NCBI RefSeq assembly: GCF_003402535.2
Contig: NZ_AP025170.1
Coordinates: forward strand, 3,658,001 to 3,722,000
Source of the DNA: Cupriavidus sp. P-10
GTDB lineage: Bacteria; Pseudomonadota; Gammaproteobacteria; Burkholderiales; Burkholderiaceae
DNA: 64,000 nucleotides
Reading direction: 5' to 3'
Part shown: positions 9,341 to 17,757 of the stretch, one piece after another
Layout: every line of letters begins with the position of its first letter
How positions within the stretch are numbered: position 1 is the stretch's first letter
Notes under the pieces: generated by a model
Database searches by the model: none
Seen by the model: only the letters and a program-made list of their open reading frames with translations
Told to the model about the DNA's origin: nothing
Made by a program: the position numbers and the translations under genes

Positions 9341-10510
9341 ATGCGCGATCTTACCAAAGAACACCAGGCGGCGTCGGGCCGCAGGCTGCACGCGTTCACC
9401 CTTACATTGCTGAGTGCCGCCGGCATCACTGCTGCGGCAAGCCTGCCCGTGCGGGCCGCTGACCTGACGGTCACGGCGGCGCAGCAGGCCGAGGCCCAGC
9501 GCACTGCCCGGCAGGGTATCCCGATCGCCGATCTCGCCCCCAATGCGCCCTCGCAGTACACCGTGCGCAACGGCGATACGCTGTGGGGCATTTCCGGCCG
9601 GTACCTGCGCCAGCCGTGGCGCTGGCCCGAGCTGTGGGGCATGAATCAGCAGCAGATCCGCAACCCGCACCTGATTTACCCCGGGCAGATCCTGTACCTG
9701 ATCCAGCGCGACGGCCGCGCCTGGCTGTCGACCACCCCCGCCGGCAACGGGACCGTGCAGCTGTCGCCGCGCATGCGTGGCGGCGACGCGGACGGGGCCG
9801 CCATCCTCAGCATTTCCGCCAGCGATATCGAGCCGTTCCTGATTCGCCCGCTGGTGGTCGATGAGGGCACGCTGGCAACGTCGGCACGGATCGTCGCGGT
9901 GCCCGAATCGCGCGTGTACCTGGGCCGCGACGACAGCGCCTACGCGCGCGGCATTGCCGCCGATGCGCCGGCCGGCAGCGACTGGCAGGCCTATCGGCCA
10001 GTCACGCCGGTGCGCGATCCGGTCACCAACGCCGTGCTCGGCTATGAGGCCGAATACGAAGGCAATGCCCGCCTGGCGCGCGGCGCGCAGGGTCCCGACG
10101 CGGTTTCCACGCTGCAGGTCACGCAGGCCCAGCAAGAGATGGGCGTGGGCACATTGCTGATGCCGCAGCCGGCGCGCGAAGCGGTGCGCTACGTGCCGCA
10201 CGCGCCCGATGCGGAGGTCGACGGCCGCGTTGCCAAGGTCTATGGCGGCGTCGAATTCGGCGGTGCCAAGCAGGTGGTGGTGCTCAACGTCGGCAGCAAG
10301 GCCGGGCTCGAGCCCGGGCAAGTGCTGGCGCTGTCGCGCGCCGGCGAGACCGTGCACGACCGGACCGATCAGAACCGCAGCATCCGCCTGCCCGACGAGC
10401 GCTACGGGCTCGCCTTTGTCTTCCGTGTGTTCCCCGGCGTTGCATACGCGCTGGTGACCGACGCCTCCAACGTGATCGCGGTCGGCGACCGCGCCACCTC
10501 GCCGCGCTGA
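9341..10510 (+). CDS. exported LysM-domain protein
   Basis: 389 residues from the ATG at 9341. The frame is open 117 nt upstream, but only this start gives a normal signal peptide (basic start, then a hydrophobic run ending PVRAAD). A single LysM domain follows (about 72-120, YTVRNGDTLWGISGRYLRQ to YPGQILYLI), which binds peptidoglycan. The rest is a domain of about 260 residues without recognised motifs. Genes of this type commonly lie between def and dprA in betaproteobacteria. Its job is likely cell-wall related and periplasmic; the partner is unknown. The dprA frame begins 7 nt after its stop. Confidence 0.85.
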   Translation: MRDLTKEHQAASGRRLHAFTLTLLSAAGITAAASLPVRAADLTVTAAQQAEAQRTARQGIPIADLAPNAPSQYTVRNGDTLWGISGRYLRQPWRWPELWGMNQQQIRNPHLIYPGQILYLIQRDGRAWLSTTPAGNGTVQLSPRMRGGDADGAAILSISASDIEPFLIRPLVVDEGTLATSARIVAVPESRVYLGRDDSAYARGIAADAPAGSDWQAYRPVTPVRDPVTNAVLGYEAEYEGNARLARGAQGPDAVSTLQVTQAQQEMGVGTLLMPQPAREAVRYVPHAPDAEVDGRVAKVYGGVEFGGAKQVVVLNVGSKAGLEPGQVLALSRAGETVHDRTDQNRSIRLPDERYGLAFVFRVFPGVAYALVTDASNVIAVGDRATSPR

Positions 10511-10517
10511 GCCGGCC

Positions 10518-11714
10518 TTGGCGGATGGCGTGAAGGCCTTGCTCCTGGCTGGCGCAAGGCTGGACAACTCGGGGCAGGGCAACCCGCGGCAGGACACCGC
10601 GCGCGAGCCCGCGGACGTGCTCGCATGGCTGCGGCTGGCCAATGCGCCGGGCGTCGGCCCGGTGGCCGCGCAGCGCCTGCTGGCGGCGTTCGGCCTGCCA
10701 CAGCAGGTGCTGGCGCAAAGCGTGGCAGCGCTGTCGTCGGTGGTGCCGGCCAAGCTGGCGCGCGCCGTGCTGGCTGCCCCCGGCGCCGCGGTGTCGGCGC
10801 TGGCCGAACGAACGCTGCGCTGGCTCGACACGCCCGGCAATCACGTCGTCACGCTCGCTGACGACGCCTATCCGCGGCGCTTGTTCGACCTGGCCGATCC
10901 GCCGTTGCTGTTATATATCCAGGGCGATCCCGCCATGCTGGCTCGCCCCGCCGTGGCCATCGTCGGCGCGCGCTCGGCCACCGTGCAGGGCACGCGCGAC
11001 GCGCTGGCGTTCGGGCGCGCCCTGTCCGAGTCAGGGCTGACGGTGGTGTCGGGCCTGGCGCTGGGCATCGACGCGGCGGCCCATACGGGCGGCCTGCGTG
11101 GCTGCGGTGGCACCGTGGCGGTGACCGGCACCGGGGCGGACCGCGTCTATCCCGCCGGGAACCTTTCATTGGCACGCGAAGTGGCGCAGCGCGGCGCTAT
11201 CGTCACCGAGTTCCCGCTCGGCATGCGCGGGCTGGCGGCCAATTTCCCCCGGCGCAACCGCATCATCGCCGCGCTCGCGCGCGGCGTGCTGGTGGTCGAG
11301 GCGGCAGCGCGCTCGGGCTCGCTGATCACGGCGCGGCTGGCGGCGGAGCTTGGGCGCGAGGTGTTCGCGATCCCAGGCTCGATCCACGCGCCGCTGTCGC
11401 ATGGTTGCCACATGCTGATCGGCCAGGGGGCGAAGCTGGTGGAGTCGGTCGGGGACGTGCTCGACGAACTCGGCCTCCCCGCCCTACCCCGGGGCGCGGC
11501 GGCCCCGGACCACCACGATGTCACCGGCATGGCCCGATTTTCAGAACCGGCTGCTACCCTGTTGCCGGCACTCGGCTACGATCCGGTTACGCTGGACGCG
11601 CTGTGCGAGCGCAGCGGCCAGCCCCCGGAGTTGGTCGCGGCGCGCCTGCTCGAGCTGGAACTGGCCGGCGTGGCCGAACGTCTACCGGGAAACCTGTTCC
11701 GGCGCCTCGGCTGA
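10518..11714 (+). CDS. dprA: DNA-processing protein DprA
   Basis: 398 residues starting at a TTG codon at 10518, 7 nt after the LysM gene; another start slightly downstream cannot be excluded. An N-terminal SAM-like helical region (about 33-85), the Rossmann-type DprA core (GARSATVQGTRDALAFG, VVSGLALGIDAAAH, GTGADRVYP, FPRRNRIIAAL) and a C-terminal winged helix (about 335-395) are present. DprA loads RecA on incoming single-stranded DNA during natural transformation and is kept in most bacteria. It forms a likely two-gene unit with the LysM protein. Confidence 0.94.
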   Translation: MADGVKALLLAGARLDNSGQGNPRQDTAREPADVLAWLRLANAPGVGPVAAQRLLAAFGLPQQVLAQSVAALSSVVPAKLARAVLAAPGAAVSALAERTLRWLDTPGNHVVTLADDAYPRRLFDLADPPLLLYIQGDPAMLARPAVAIVGARSATVQGTRDALAFGRALSESGLTVVSGLALGIDAAAHTGGLRGCGGTVAVTGTGADRVYPAGNLSLAREVAQRGAIVTEFPLGMRGLAANFPRRNRIIAALARGVLVVEAAARSGSLITARLAAELGREVFAIPGSIHAPLSHGCHMLIGQGAKLVESVGDVLDELGLPALPRGAAAPDHHDVTGMARFSEPAATLLPALGYDPVTLDALCERSGQPPELVAARLLELELAGVAERLPGNLFRRLG

Positions 11715-11807
11715 GCCAGGCTTGGTGCCGCAAGAGAGGGGTGCAGTCCCGATACCGCTACAATCGCCGGCGTCCGCATGCTGCGGGCGCCTCATGATTC
11801 CGATGCC

Positions 11808-12212
11808 ATGACCGTTTACTTTCCCGAGCGTGACGCCGCCGCCATAGCCGAATGCCTGGCGGCGCGGCCACAGGGCCGCCTGGTGGCATGCCTGTGCGCG
11901 CAATGGTGCGGTACCTGCCGGGATTACCTGAAGGCGCTGGCGGCGCTGGCCGGGCGCCATCCGCAGGATTGTTTCGTCTGGATCGATATCGAGACCCATG
12001 CCGACGCGCTTGGCGATATCGACATCGAGAACTTCCCGACGCTGCTGGTACAGCCGGCGTCGGGCGGCGCGCCGCAGTTCTATGGCACGCTGCTGCCGCA
12101 CATCGAGGTGCTGGAACGCATGCTGACGCGTGGTGGCGCGATGCCGGCGAGCGCCGAAGAAATGCCGCAGGTGCTGGACTGGTTACTTGCCGGAGGCCGC
12201 GGCGCCGCCTAG
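11808..12212 (+). CDS. thioredoxin-like protein
   Basis: 134 residues from the ATG at 11808 (MTVYFPERDAAAIAE). It has a thioredoxin fold with the redox motif CAQWCGTCRDYL (CGTC rather than the thioredoxin CGPC) and the cis-proline motif IENFPTLLV. There is no signal peptide, so it should act in the cytoplasm as a disulfide reductase or a specialised redox partner. It stands alone 93 nt after dprA and 147 nt before topB. The CGTC centre suggests a less reducing potential than thioredoxin 1, an inference from the family. Confidence 0.85.
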   Translation: MTVYFPERDAAAIAECLAARPQGRLVACLCAQWCGTCRDYLKALAALAGRHPQDCFVWIDIETHADALGDIDIENFPTLLVQPASGGAPQFYGTLLPHIEVLERMLTRGGAMPASAEEMPQVLDWLLAGGRGAA

Positions 12213-12359
12213 GCGGTGCAGGCGACGACGATGGGGCTTGCTTGCACCGTCGTTGAAACCGCGCTTATTATTGGCGCCTCAAAGCCTCCCGGCGTTCTGA
12301 TTACTACGTTTGCAGTGCAATAGCGGGTTGCCGGAAGCGGCTCGCAAGGACCCTTTCCC

Positions 12360-15038
12360 ATGTCAAAAGCCCTCATCATCGCGGAAAAGCCGTCGGTCGC
12401 GGCGGATATCGCCCGTGCCCTCGGGGGGTTTACCAAGCACGACGAGTATTTCGAGAGCGACGAATACGTGCTGTCTTCGGCAGTTGGCCACCTGGTCGAG
12501 ATTGCCGCCCCGGACGAATACGAGGTCAAGCGCGGCAAATGGAGCTTTGCCAACCTGCCGGTGATCCCGCCGCATTTTGACCTGCGCCCGATCGCCAAGA
12601 CCGAGTCGCGCCTGAAGGTGCTGAACCGCCTGATCAAGCGCAAGGACGTGACCGGGCTGATCAACGCCTGCGACGCGGGGCGCGAAGGTGAACTGATCTT
12701 CCGCCTGATCGCGCAGCAGGCCAAGGCCAAACAGCCGATCCGCCGCCTGTGGCTGCAGTCGATGACGCCACAGGCCATCCGCGATGGCTTTGCCAGCCTG
12801 CGCGAGGACGAGGACATGCTGCCGCTGGCTGACGCCGCGCGCTGCCGCTCGGAGGCCGACTGGCTGGTCGGCATCAACGGCACGCGCGCCATGACCGCCT
12901 TCAACAGCAAGGGCGGCGGCTTCTTCCTGACCACCGTGGGCCGCGTGCAGACGCCGACGCTGTCGATCGTGGTCGAGCGCGAAGAGAAGATCAAGCACTT
13001 CGTCCCGCGCGACTACTGGGAAGTGCACGCCGAGTTCATCGCCGCCGCCGGCCTGTACGAAGGCCGCTGGTTCGATCCCAAGTTCAAGAAGAGCGAGTTC
13101 GATCCCGAGGCGCGCGAGTCGCGACTGTGGAGCGAGGCCGAGGCCAAGAGCATCGTTGCCGCCTGCCGCGACAAGCCGGGCACCGTCACCGAGGAATCCA
13201 AGCCTTCGACGCAGCAGTCGCCGGCGCTGTTCGACCTGACCACGCTGCAGCGCGAGGCCAACTCGCGCTTCGGCTTCTCGGCCAAGAACACGCTGGGCCT
13301 GGCACAGGCGCTGTATGAGAAGCACAAGGTACTGACCTATCCGCGTACCGACGCGCGCGCGCTGCCAGAGGACTACCTGGACACGGTCAAGCAGACCATG
13401 GACATGCTGGCCGACAGCTCGCCCAACTACCTGCCGCACGCCAAGAAGATCCTGGCGCAGGGCTGGGTCAAGCCGAACAAGAAGATCTTCGACAACAGCA
13501 AGATCAGCGACCACTTCGCCATCATCCCGACGCTGCAGGCGCCCAAGAACCTGTCCGAGCCAGAGCAGAAGCTGTACGACCTGGTGGTGCGCCGCTTCCT
13601 GGCGGTGTTCTTCCCGGCGGCCGAGTTCCAGGTCACGACCCGCATCACCGAAGTTGCCGGCCACCACTTCAAGACCGAAGGCAAGGTGCTGGTCAACCCG
13701 GGCTGGCTGGTGATCTATGGCCGCGAGGCGCAGGGCGACAAGGACGCCGCCAACCTGGTGCCGGTGGCCAAGGACGAGAAGGTCAAGACCGACAAGGTCG
13801 AGAGCGTCGGCCTGACCACCAAGCCGCCTGCCCGCTACAACGAAGCGACGCTGCTGTCCGCCATGGAAGGCGCCGGCAAGCTGGTGGACGACGACGCGCT
13901 GCGCGAAGCCATGGCCGGCAAGGGCCTGGGCACGCCAGCGACGCGCGCGGCCATCATCGAAGGCCTGCTGACTGAAAAGTACCTGGTGCGCGAAGGCCGC
14001 GAGCTGATCCCGACCGCCAAGGCATTCCAGCTGATGACGCTGTTGCGCGGCCTGGGCGTGCAGGAACTGACGCAGGCCGAGCTGACCGGCGAGTGGGAAC
14101 ACAAGCTCTCGCAGATCGAACGCGGGCGCCTGAAGCGCGACGAGTTCATGCTCGAGATCGCGCAGATGACGCAGCAGATCGTCAAGCGCGCCAAGGAATA
14201 CGACAGCGACACCATCCCGGGTGATTACGCCACGCTGGATACGCCGTGCCCGCAGTGCGGCGGCCAGGTCAAGGAAAACTACCGCCGCTTCGCCTGCACC
14301 GCGTGCGAATTCTCGATCAGCAAGATCCCGGGCGGACGCCAGTTCGAGATCGAAGAGGTCGAGGAGCTGCTGCTGAAGAAGGAAATTGGTCCGCTGCAGG
14401 GCTTCCGCAGCAAGATGGGCCGGCCGTTTGCCGCCATCCTGAAGCTGGGCAAGGACGACGACGGCAATTTCAAGATGGAATTCGACTTCGGCCAGAATGA
14501 CGACGAGGGCGACGGCGAGCCGGTCGACTTCAGTGGCCAGGAGCCCGTCGGCACCTGCCCGAAGTGCGGCAGCGCGGTGTTCGAGCACGGCATGAAGTAC
14601 GTCTGCGAGAACAGCGTGGCCAGCCCCAAGAGCTGCGACTTCACCACCGGCAAGATCATCCTGCAGCAGGAAATCAGCCGCGAGCAGATCGGCAAGCTGC
14701 TCAACGACGGCAAGACCGACCTGCTGACCGGGTTCAAGTCGTCGCGCACGGGCCGCAACTTCAAGGCGTTCCTGGTCAAGCAGCCGGACGGCAAGATCGG
14801 CTTCGAGTTCGAGGCCCGCGAGCCCAAGCCGGGTGCCAAGACGGCGTCGCGCGGCGCGGCCAAGGCGGCTGACGCCGAGCCCGCACCGGCACCGGCCAAG
14901 TCCGCGGCAACGAAGACGGCGGCCACAAAGACGGCTGCCGCGAAAACGGCAGCGAAGAAGACCGCGACCAAGACCGCGGCCAAAAAGGCGCCAGCCAAGA
15001 GCGCGGCGCGCAAGACCGCCGTCGAAGCCGGCGAGTAA
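12360..15038 (+). CDS. topB: DNA topoisomerase III with zinc ribbons and Lys/Ala tail
   Basis: 892 residues. An N-terminal TOPRIM domain (LIIAEKPSVAADIAR, CDAGREGELIF near 101-112) is followed by the type IA topoisomerase core with catalytic Tyr327 in LTYPRTDAR. Two C-terminal Cys clusters follow, CPQCGG...CTAC near 630 and CPKCGS...C near 731. E. coli TopB is about 650 residues; the extra length here is the zinc region plus a final stretch (about 820-890) made of repeated KTAAKK-like units resembling histone H1-like tails. The enzyme relaxes and decatenates DNA by single-strand passage in the nucleoid. The gene stands alone and ends at a strong terminator. Confidence 0.94.
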   Translation: MSKALIIAEKPSVAADIARALGGFTKHDEYFESDEYVLSSAVGHLVEIAAPDEYEVKRGKWSFANLPVIPPHFDLRPIAKTESRLKVLNRLIKRKDVTGLINACDAGREGELIFRLIAQQAKAKQPIRRLWLQSMTPQAIRDGFASLREDEDMLPLADAARCRSEADWLVGINGTRAMTAFNSKGGGFFLTTVGRVQTPTLSIVVEREEKIKHFVPRDYWEVHAEFIAAAGLYEGRWFDPKFKKSEFDPEARESRLWSEAEAKSIVAACRDKPGTVTEESKPSTQQSPALFDLTTLQREANSRFGFSAKNTLGLAQALYEKHKVLTYPRTDARALPEDYLDTVKQTMDMLADSSPNYLPHAKKILAQGWVKPNKKIFDNSKISDHFAIIPTLQAPKNLSEPEQKLYDLVVRRFLAVFFPAAEFQVTTRITEVAGHHFKTEGKVLVNPGWLVIYGREAQGDKDAANLVPVAKDEKVKTDKVESVGLTTKPPARYNEATLLSAMEGAGKLVDDDALREAMAGKGLGTPATRAAIIEGLLTEKYLVREGRELIPTAKAFQLMTLLRGLGVQELTQAELTGEWEHKLSQIERGRLKRDEFMLEIAQMTQQIVKRAKEYDSDTIPGDYATLDTPCPQCGGQVKENYRRFACTACEFSISKIPGGRQFEIEEVEELLLKKEIGPLQGFRSKMGRPFAAILKLGKDDDGNFKMEFDFGQNDDEGDGEPVDFSGQEPVGTCPKCGSAVFEHGMKYVCENSVASPKSCDFTTGKIILQQEISREQIGKLLNDGKTDLLTGFKSSRTGRNFKAFLVKQPDGKIGFEFEAREPKPGAKTASRGAAKAADAEPAPAPAKSAATKTAATKTAAAKTAAKKTATKTAAKKAPAKSAARKTAVEAGE

Positions 15039-15084
15039 CGTGGTCGAAGCGCGGCCGAATCGCGGTAACAGCACGGTAAAAGCA

Positions 15085-15109
15085 AAGGGGCCCGCAAGGG
15101 CCCCTTTTT
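15085..15109 (+). terminator. intrinsic terminator after topB
   Basis: Seven-bp GC stem (15087-15093 with 15098-15104, arm GGGGCCC), loop GCAA and five T. It also helps separate topB from the convergent LysR gene. Confidence 0.85.
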
Positions 15110-15134
15110 CAATCCGGCATCGGCCCCTGAGCCC

Positions 15135-16076
15135 TTATGAGCTGACGCTATGCGCCGCATGCCGCGGCTCGGCGCCCTCTGCCTTCCCCTTCACCTGCCC
15201 TTCCTCCAGCAGGAAATCGATAAACGCACGGACCTTGGTCGGCAGGAACTTCCGGCTCGGGTAGACCACGCTGACGTCGCGCCGTGGCAGCTGGTACTGC
15301 GGCAGCACATGGACCAGCTTGCCCGATTCGATATTCGGCCGGGCCAGGTAGGAAGACAGCATCGCCACGCCCATATTGGCCAGCGCAGCCTGGTGCGCCA
15401 GCTCGGCATTGCTGCACAGCAGGCCCGGGCGGATCGGCACGGTCACCTCGCCCTCGGGGCCAAGCAGCGTCCATTCATGTTCGGCGTTGGGCAGCCGCAT
15501 CGCGATGCAGCGATGGTGGCTCAGCTCGTGCGCATGGCGCATCGGCGCGTGCGCGGCCACGTAGCCGGGCGATGCGCACAGGATCACCTCGGCCGACAGC
15601 AGCGGACGCGCCACCAGGTGCGAGCCCAGGCCCAGGTCCGACAGCATCACGGCCACGTCTCGGCCTTCTTCGACGATATCGACGTTGCGGTCTGACAGCA
15701 GGACGTCGAACACCACATCCGGATAAAGCTGCTGGAAACGCGACAGGAGTTCAGGCAGCAGGTGCAGGCCGAACATCACCGGCGTCACCAGCCGCAGCGT
15801 GCCCGACAGCGACTGGCTGCGCGCGGCGACCACGCTTTCGGCCTCTTCCACGTCCTCGAGGATCTGCTGGCAGCGCTGCAGGTAGGTTTCGCCGGCGTCG
15901 GTCAGCGACAGGCTGCGCGTGGTGCGGTTCAGCAGCCGGGTGCCCAGGTGGCTTTCCAGGTCGGCGACGTAGCGGGTGACGACGGCGTTGGACATTTCCA
16001 GCTGTTGCGCTGCACGCGCGAAGCTTCCCAGTTCCACCACCTTGGAAAACACACGCATCGATTGCAGGCGATCCAT
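15135..16076 (-). CDS. LysR-family transcriptional regulator
   Basis: 313 residues. The winged helix-turn-helix occupies residues 1-60 (MRVFSKVVELGSFARAAQQL, NRTTRSLSLTDAG), followed by the two-lobed LysR effector domain (about 90-295). The last 15 residues are charged and dispensable-looking. It is divergent from the 12-residue-repeat protein gene at 16278 across a 201-nt gap, so that small gene is a candidate target under the usual LysR pattern. The effector is unknown. It belongs to the large CrgA/DsdC-like part of the family that is abundant in Burkholderiales. Confidence 0.88.
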   Translation of the reverse strand: MDRLQSMRVFSKVVELGSFARAAQQLEMSNAVVTRYVADLESHLGTRLLNRTTRSLSLTDAGETYLQRCQQILEDVEEAESVVAARSQSLSGTLRLVTPVMFGLHLLPELLSRFQQLYPDVVFDVLLSDRNVDIVEEGRDVAVMLSDLGLGSHLVARPLLSAEVILCASPGYVAAHAPMRHAHELSHHRCIAMRLPNAEHEWTLLGPEGEVTVPIRPGLLCSNAELAHQAALANMGVAMLSSYLARPNIESGKLVHVLPQYQLPRRDVSVVYPSRKFLPTKVRAFIDFLLEEGQVKGKAEGAEPRHAAHSVSS

Positions 16077-16277
16077 GACATAGTCTCCCGTTTCTGCGCT
16101 GAATCCTTACGCGGTCAGGCTGCTTTATTGTTGGAATCAGAACCAATCATTGTGGATCCTGATATTTATTGATATGAGGGAAATGCCTAATATCTAGCCT
16201 TCGGATGCCGCAATGCAACAATCATCTTTCGCCGAAGTGCCGGCTGAGGCATCCACGCAATAAAGAAGACCTGAATC

Positions 16278-16565
16278 ATGAAAAACCGCTCCGCCCTGAT
16301 CGCTGTCGCCACCATCGCCGCCGCCCTGTCGGCCACGCCTGCCTTTGCCAAGGCCGGCAAGTTCGATGTGTTCGCCGACGGTGCCAAGGTGGCCAAGTTC
16401 GACGTCTACGCGGACGGCGCCAAGGCCGGCAAGTACGACGTGTTCGCTGACGGTGCCAAGGCTGGCAAGTTCGACACCTACACCGATGGCGCCCGCGCCG
16501 GCAAGTTCGACGCCTTTGCCGACGGCGCCAAGTACGACACCGGTACCGATCGCGCGCCGCTGTAA
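16278..16565 (+). CDS. small exported protein with five 12-residue repeats
   Basis: 95 residues. A clean Sec signal peptide (residues 1-24, ending ATPAFA) is followed by five tandem 12-residue units of the form KAGKFDVFADGA, with small variations, then a sixth partial unit and a short tail TGTDRAPL. The repeats are in register in the DNA as 36-bp units at 16350-16529. Each unit carries Lys, an aromatic, Asp, an aromatic, Asp and Gly in fixed places, so the mature protein is a periodic periplasmic or secreted chain. I do not recognise the family. Lys and Asp alternate so the chain is nearly neutral, which suggests a repeating fold or a surface for ions or polymers; this is inference. A LysR gene is divergent upstream and a terminator follows 58 nt downstream. 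Confidence 0.8.
   Translation: MKNRSALIAVATIAAALSATPAFAKAGKFDVFADGAKVAKFDVYADGAKAGKYDVFADGAKAGKFDTYTDGARAGKFDAFADGAKYDTGTDRAPL
16350..16529 (+). repeat. five 36-bp in-frame tandem repeats
   Basis: Units start at 16350, 16386, 16422, 16458 and 16494. Each begins AAG or CGC and encodes a KxGKFDxFxDGA-like unit. Third-position differences between units show the array is not a recent duplication. Confidence 0.9.
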
Positions 16566-16622
16566 GCGGCCCGTGCCTCCGGGGCCGCCACACAGGCAAC
16601 AGGGCTCCTGCAAGCGCGATCC

Positions 16623-16659
16623 GGGGCCGCTCCTCCCCAGAGCGGCCCCTTCTGTTTTT
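16623..16659 (+). terminator. intrinsic terminator after the repeat-protein gene
   Basis: Ten-bp stem (16623-16632 with 16640-16649, arm GGGGCCGCTC) followed by TTCTGTTTTTG. Confidence 0.8.
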
Positions 16660-16718
16660 GCCTGGTCTCCAACCGGCTTTGGGAGAGTGCGCGAACGCCT
16701 CTTCCGACTTTACTGGAG

Positions 16719-16762
16719 AAGAAGCCCGCCTCCGGCATGTCCGGCCGCGGGCTTCTTTGTTT
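16719..16762 (+). terminator. second terminator-like hairpin
   Basis: Eleven-bp stem (16719-16729 with 16747-16757, arm AAGAAGCCCGC) with a 17-nt loop, followed by TGTTT. No gene is visible between it and the terminator at 16623, so it may be a back-up or the end of an unseen small RNA. The gene-free stretch 16566-16861 holds three hairpins and nothing else I can support. Confidence 0.45.
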
Positions 16763-16813
16763 CGGGGTGCGGCAGGTCAAGTGCCTTGCCGAACCGATTA
16801 TGCCTGACCGCGC

Positions 16814-16842
16814 AAATAAAAAACGGGCCCTTGGGGCCCGTT
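16814..16842 (-). terminator. intrinsic terminator after the glycine-zipper gene
   Basis: Nine-bp stem (16822-16830 with 16834-16842, arm AACGGGCCC), followed on the minus strand by TTTTTTATT. It ends the gene at 16862-17314. Confidence 0.85.
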
Positions 16843-16861
16843 CTTGCTTAACCACCGCAGA

Positions 16862-17314
16862 TCAGTCGTGGTGGTGGTGATGGTGATGCTTGTGCTTCTT
16901 GCGCTTGTAGCTGCTCTTGTAATAACGACGGTCATCGTCATACGAGTTGCTGCGCGAGACATTGCCGCCCAGCGCCGCGCCGGCACCGCCGCCCAGGCCG
17001 GCGCCGATCAGGCCGCCGGTACGGCCGCCCATGGCGTTGCCCGCTGCGGTACCTGCACCACCGCCCAGCGCGCCGCCGATGATGGCGCCCGTACGCTCGC
17101 GGCGGTTGGACGTCACGGCGCCACCTGCGCCGCCACCCACCGCACCACCGATCACTGCGCCGGTGCTACCGCCGAGCGCACCGCCAACTGCGGCACCGGC
17201 GACGCCGCCGAGCGCGCCGCCCAGTGCGTTGTTCATGTCGCTCGCGACGGCCGGCAGCGCGCAGGCCGCCAGGGCGAGGGCAATGGTCAGATTGCGAACG
17301 GGATGGCGAGTCAT
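16862..17314 (-). CDS. exported glycine-zipper protein with His-rich tail
   Basis: 150 residues from the ATG at 17314, which has AAGGA 8 nt upstream; the frame is open further out but without a signal peptide. A signal peptide (about 1-24, ending PAVAS) precedes some 85 residues of Gly-Ala glycine-zipper repeats (GGALGGVAGAAVGGALGG and similar), a pattern of closely packed membrane helices found in outer-membrane lipoproteins and surface proteins. The C-terminus is strongly charged (YKSSYKRKKHK) and ends in seven His and an Asp. It is probably envelope-associated; the His run could bind metal ions. Related glycine-zipper proteins exist, but this exact domain order I cannot name. It stands alone with its own terminator. 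Confidence 0.82.
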   Translation of the reverse strand: MTRHPVRNLTIALALAACALPAVASDMNNALGGALGGVAGAAVGGALGGSTGAVIGGAVGGGAGGAVTSNRRERTGAIIGGALGGGAGTAAGNAMGGRTGGLIGAGLGGGAGAALGGNVSRSNSYDDDRRYYKSSYKRKKHKHHHHHHHD

Positions 17315-17455
17315 ATGTTTTGTCCTTTGAATTGCCATGATGTGTCGCAAGTGTAGAGAAGGAGCCCCACCCTTGCTGTAACTACCTGTAAAGCCCTGTA
17401 ACCCCCCACAGAAACGGCGTAACCGGGCATAAAAACGCGGGGAAAATACAACACT

Positions 17456-17490
17456 TAACAAAAAGACAGGCGATCAAGTGATCGCCTGTC
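17456..17490 (-). terminator. intrinsic terminator after cstA-ybdD operon
   Basis: Twelve-bp perfect stem (17465-17476 with 17479-17490, arm GACAGGCGATCA) with a 2-nt apex, followed on the minus strand by TTTTTGTT. It lies 47 nt beyond the stop of the YbdD/YjiX gene. Confidence 0.85.
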
Positions 17491-17537
17491 TGCTTTGTCT
17501 GCACCCGGAAACTTGCCCGGATGCCTCTTACGGTTGC

Positions 17538-17732
17538 TCAACAGCACTTTCCTTGCCCGCCGCCGTATCGCGCTTCCTGGCGCTCGCGGAAGAATTCTTC
17601 GTAGCTCATGGGCGCGCGGTCCGGGTGGGTGCTCTCCATGTGCGCCACATAGGTCTGGTAGTCGGGCAGGCCGACCATCAGCCGCAGCGACTGCCCGAGA
17701 TAGCGCCCCATCGTACCCAGTTGTTCCAGCAT
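17538..17732 (-). CDS. YbdD/YjiX family small protein
   Basis: 64 residues, beginning MLEQLGTMGRYLGQSLRLMVG and containing LPDYQTYVAHMESTHPDRAPMSYEEFFRERQEARYG-type family residues in order (DYxxYxxHMxxxHPxxxPMxxxEFFRxRQxxRYG). The C-terminus ends CC. Proteins of this family are encoded directly after CstA-type transporters in many bacteria (YbdD after CstA and YjiX after BtsT in E. coli) and are needed for uptake by that transporter. Here it follows cstA by 25 nt on the same strand. Confidence 0.92.
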   Translation of the reverse strand: MLEQLGTMGRYLGQSLRLMVGLPDYQTYVAHMESTHPDRAPMSYEEFFRERQEARYGGGQGKCC

Positions 17733-17757
17733 GGCGGGCTCCTTGTCGAGGTCAGGG

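Noticed and set aside
12363..15074. Minus-strand open frame opposite topB
   Set aside because: Antisense shadow with low-complexity Arg/Leu/Gly content.
16350..16529. 36-bp repeats as a CRISPR array
   Set aside because: The units are contiguous with no spacers and lie in a coding frame with a signal peptide.
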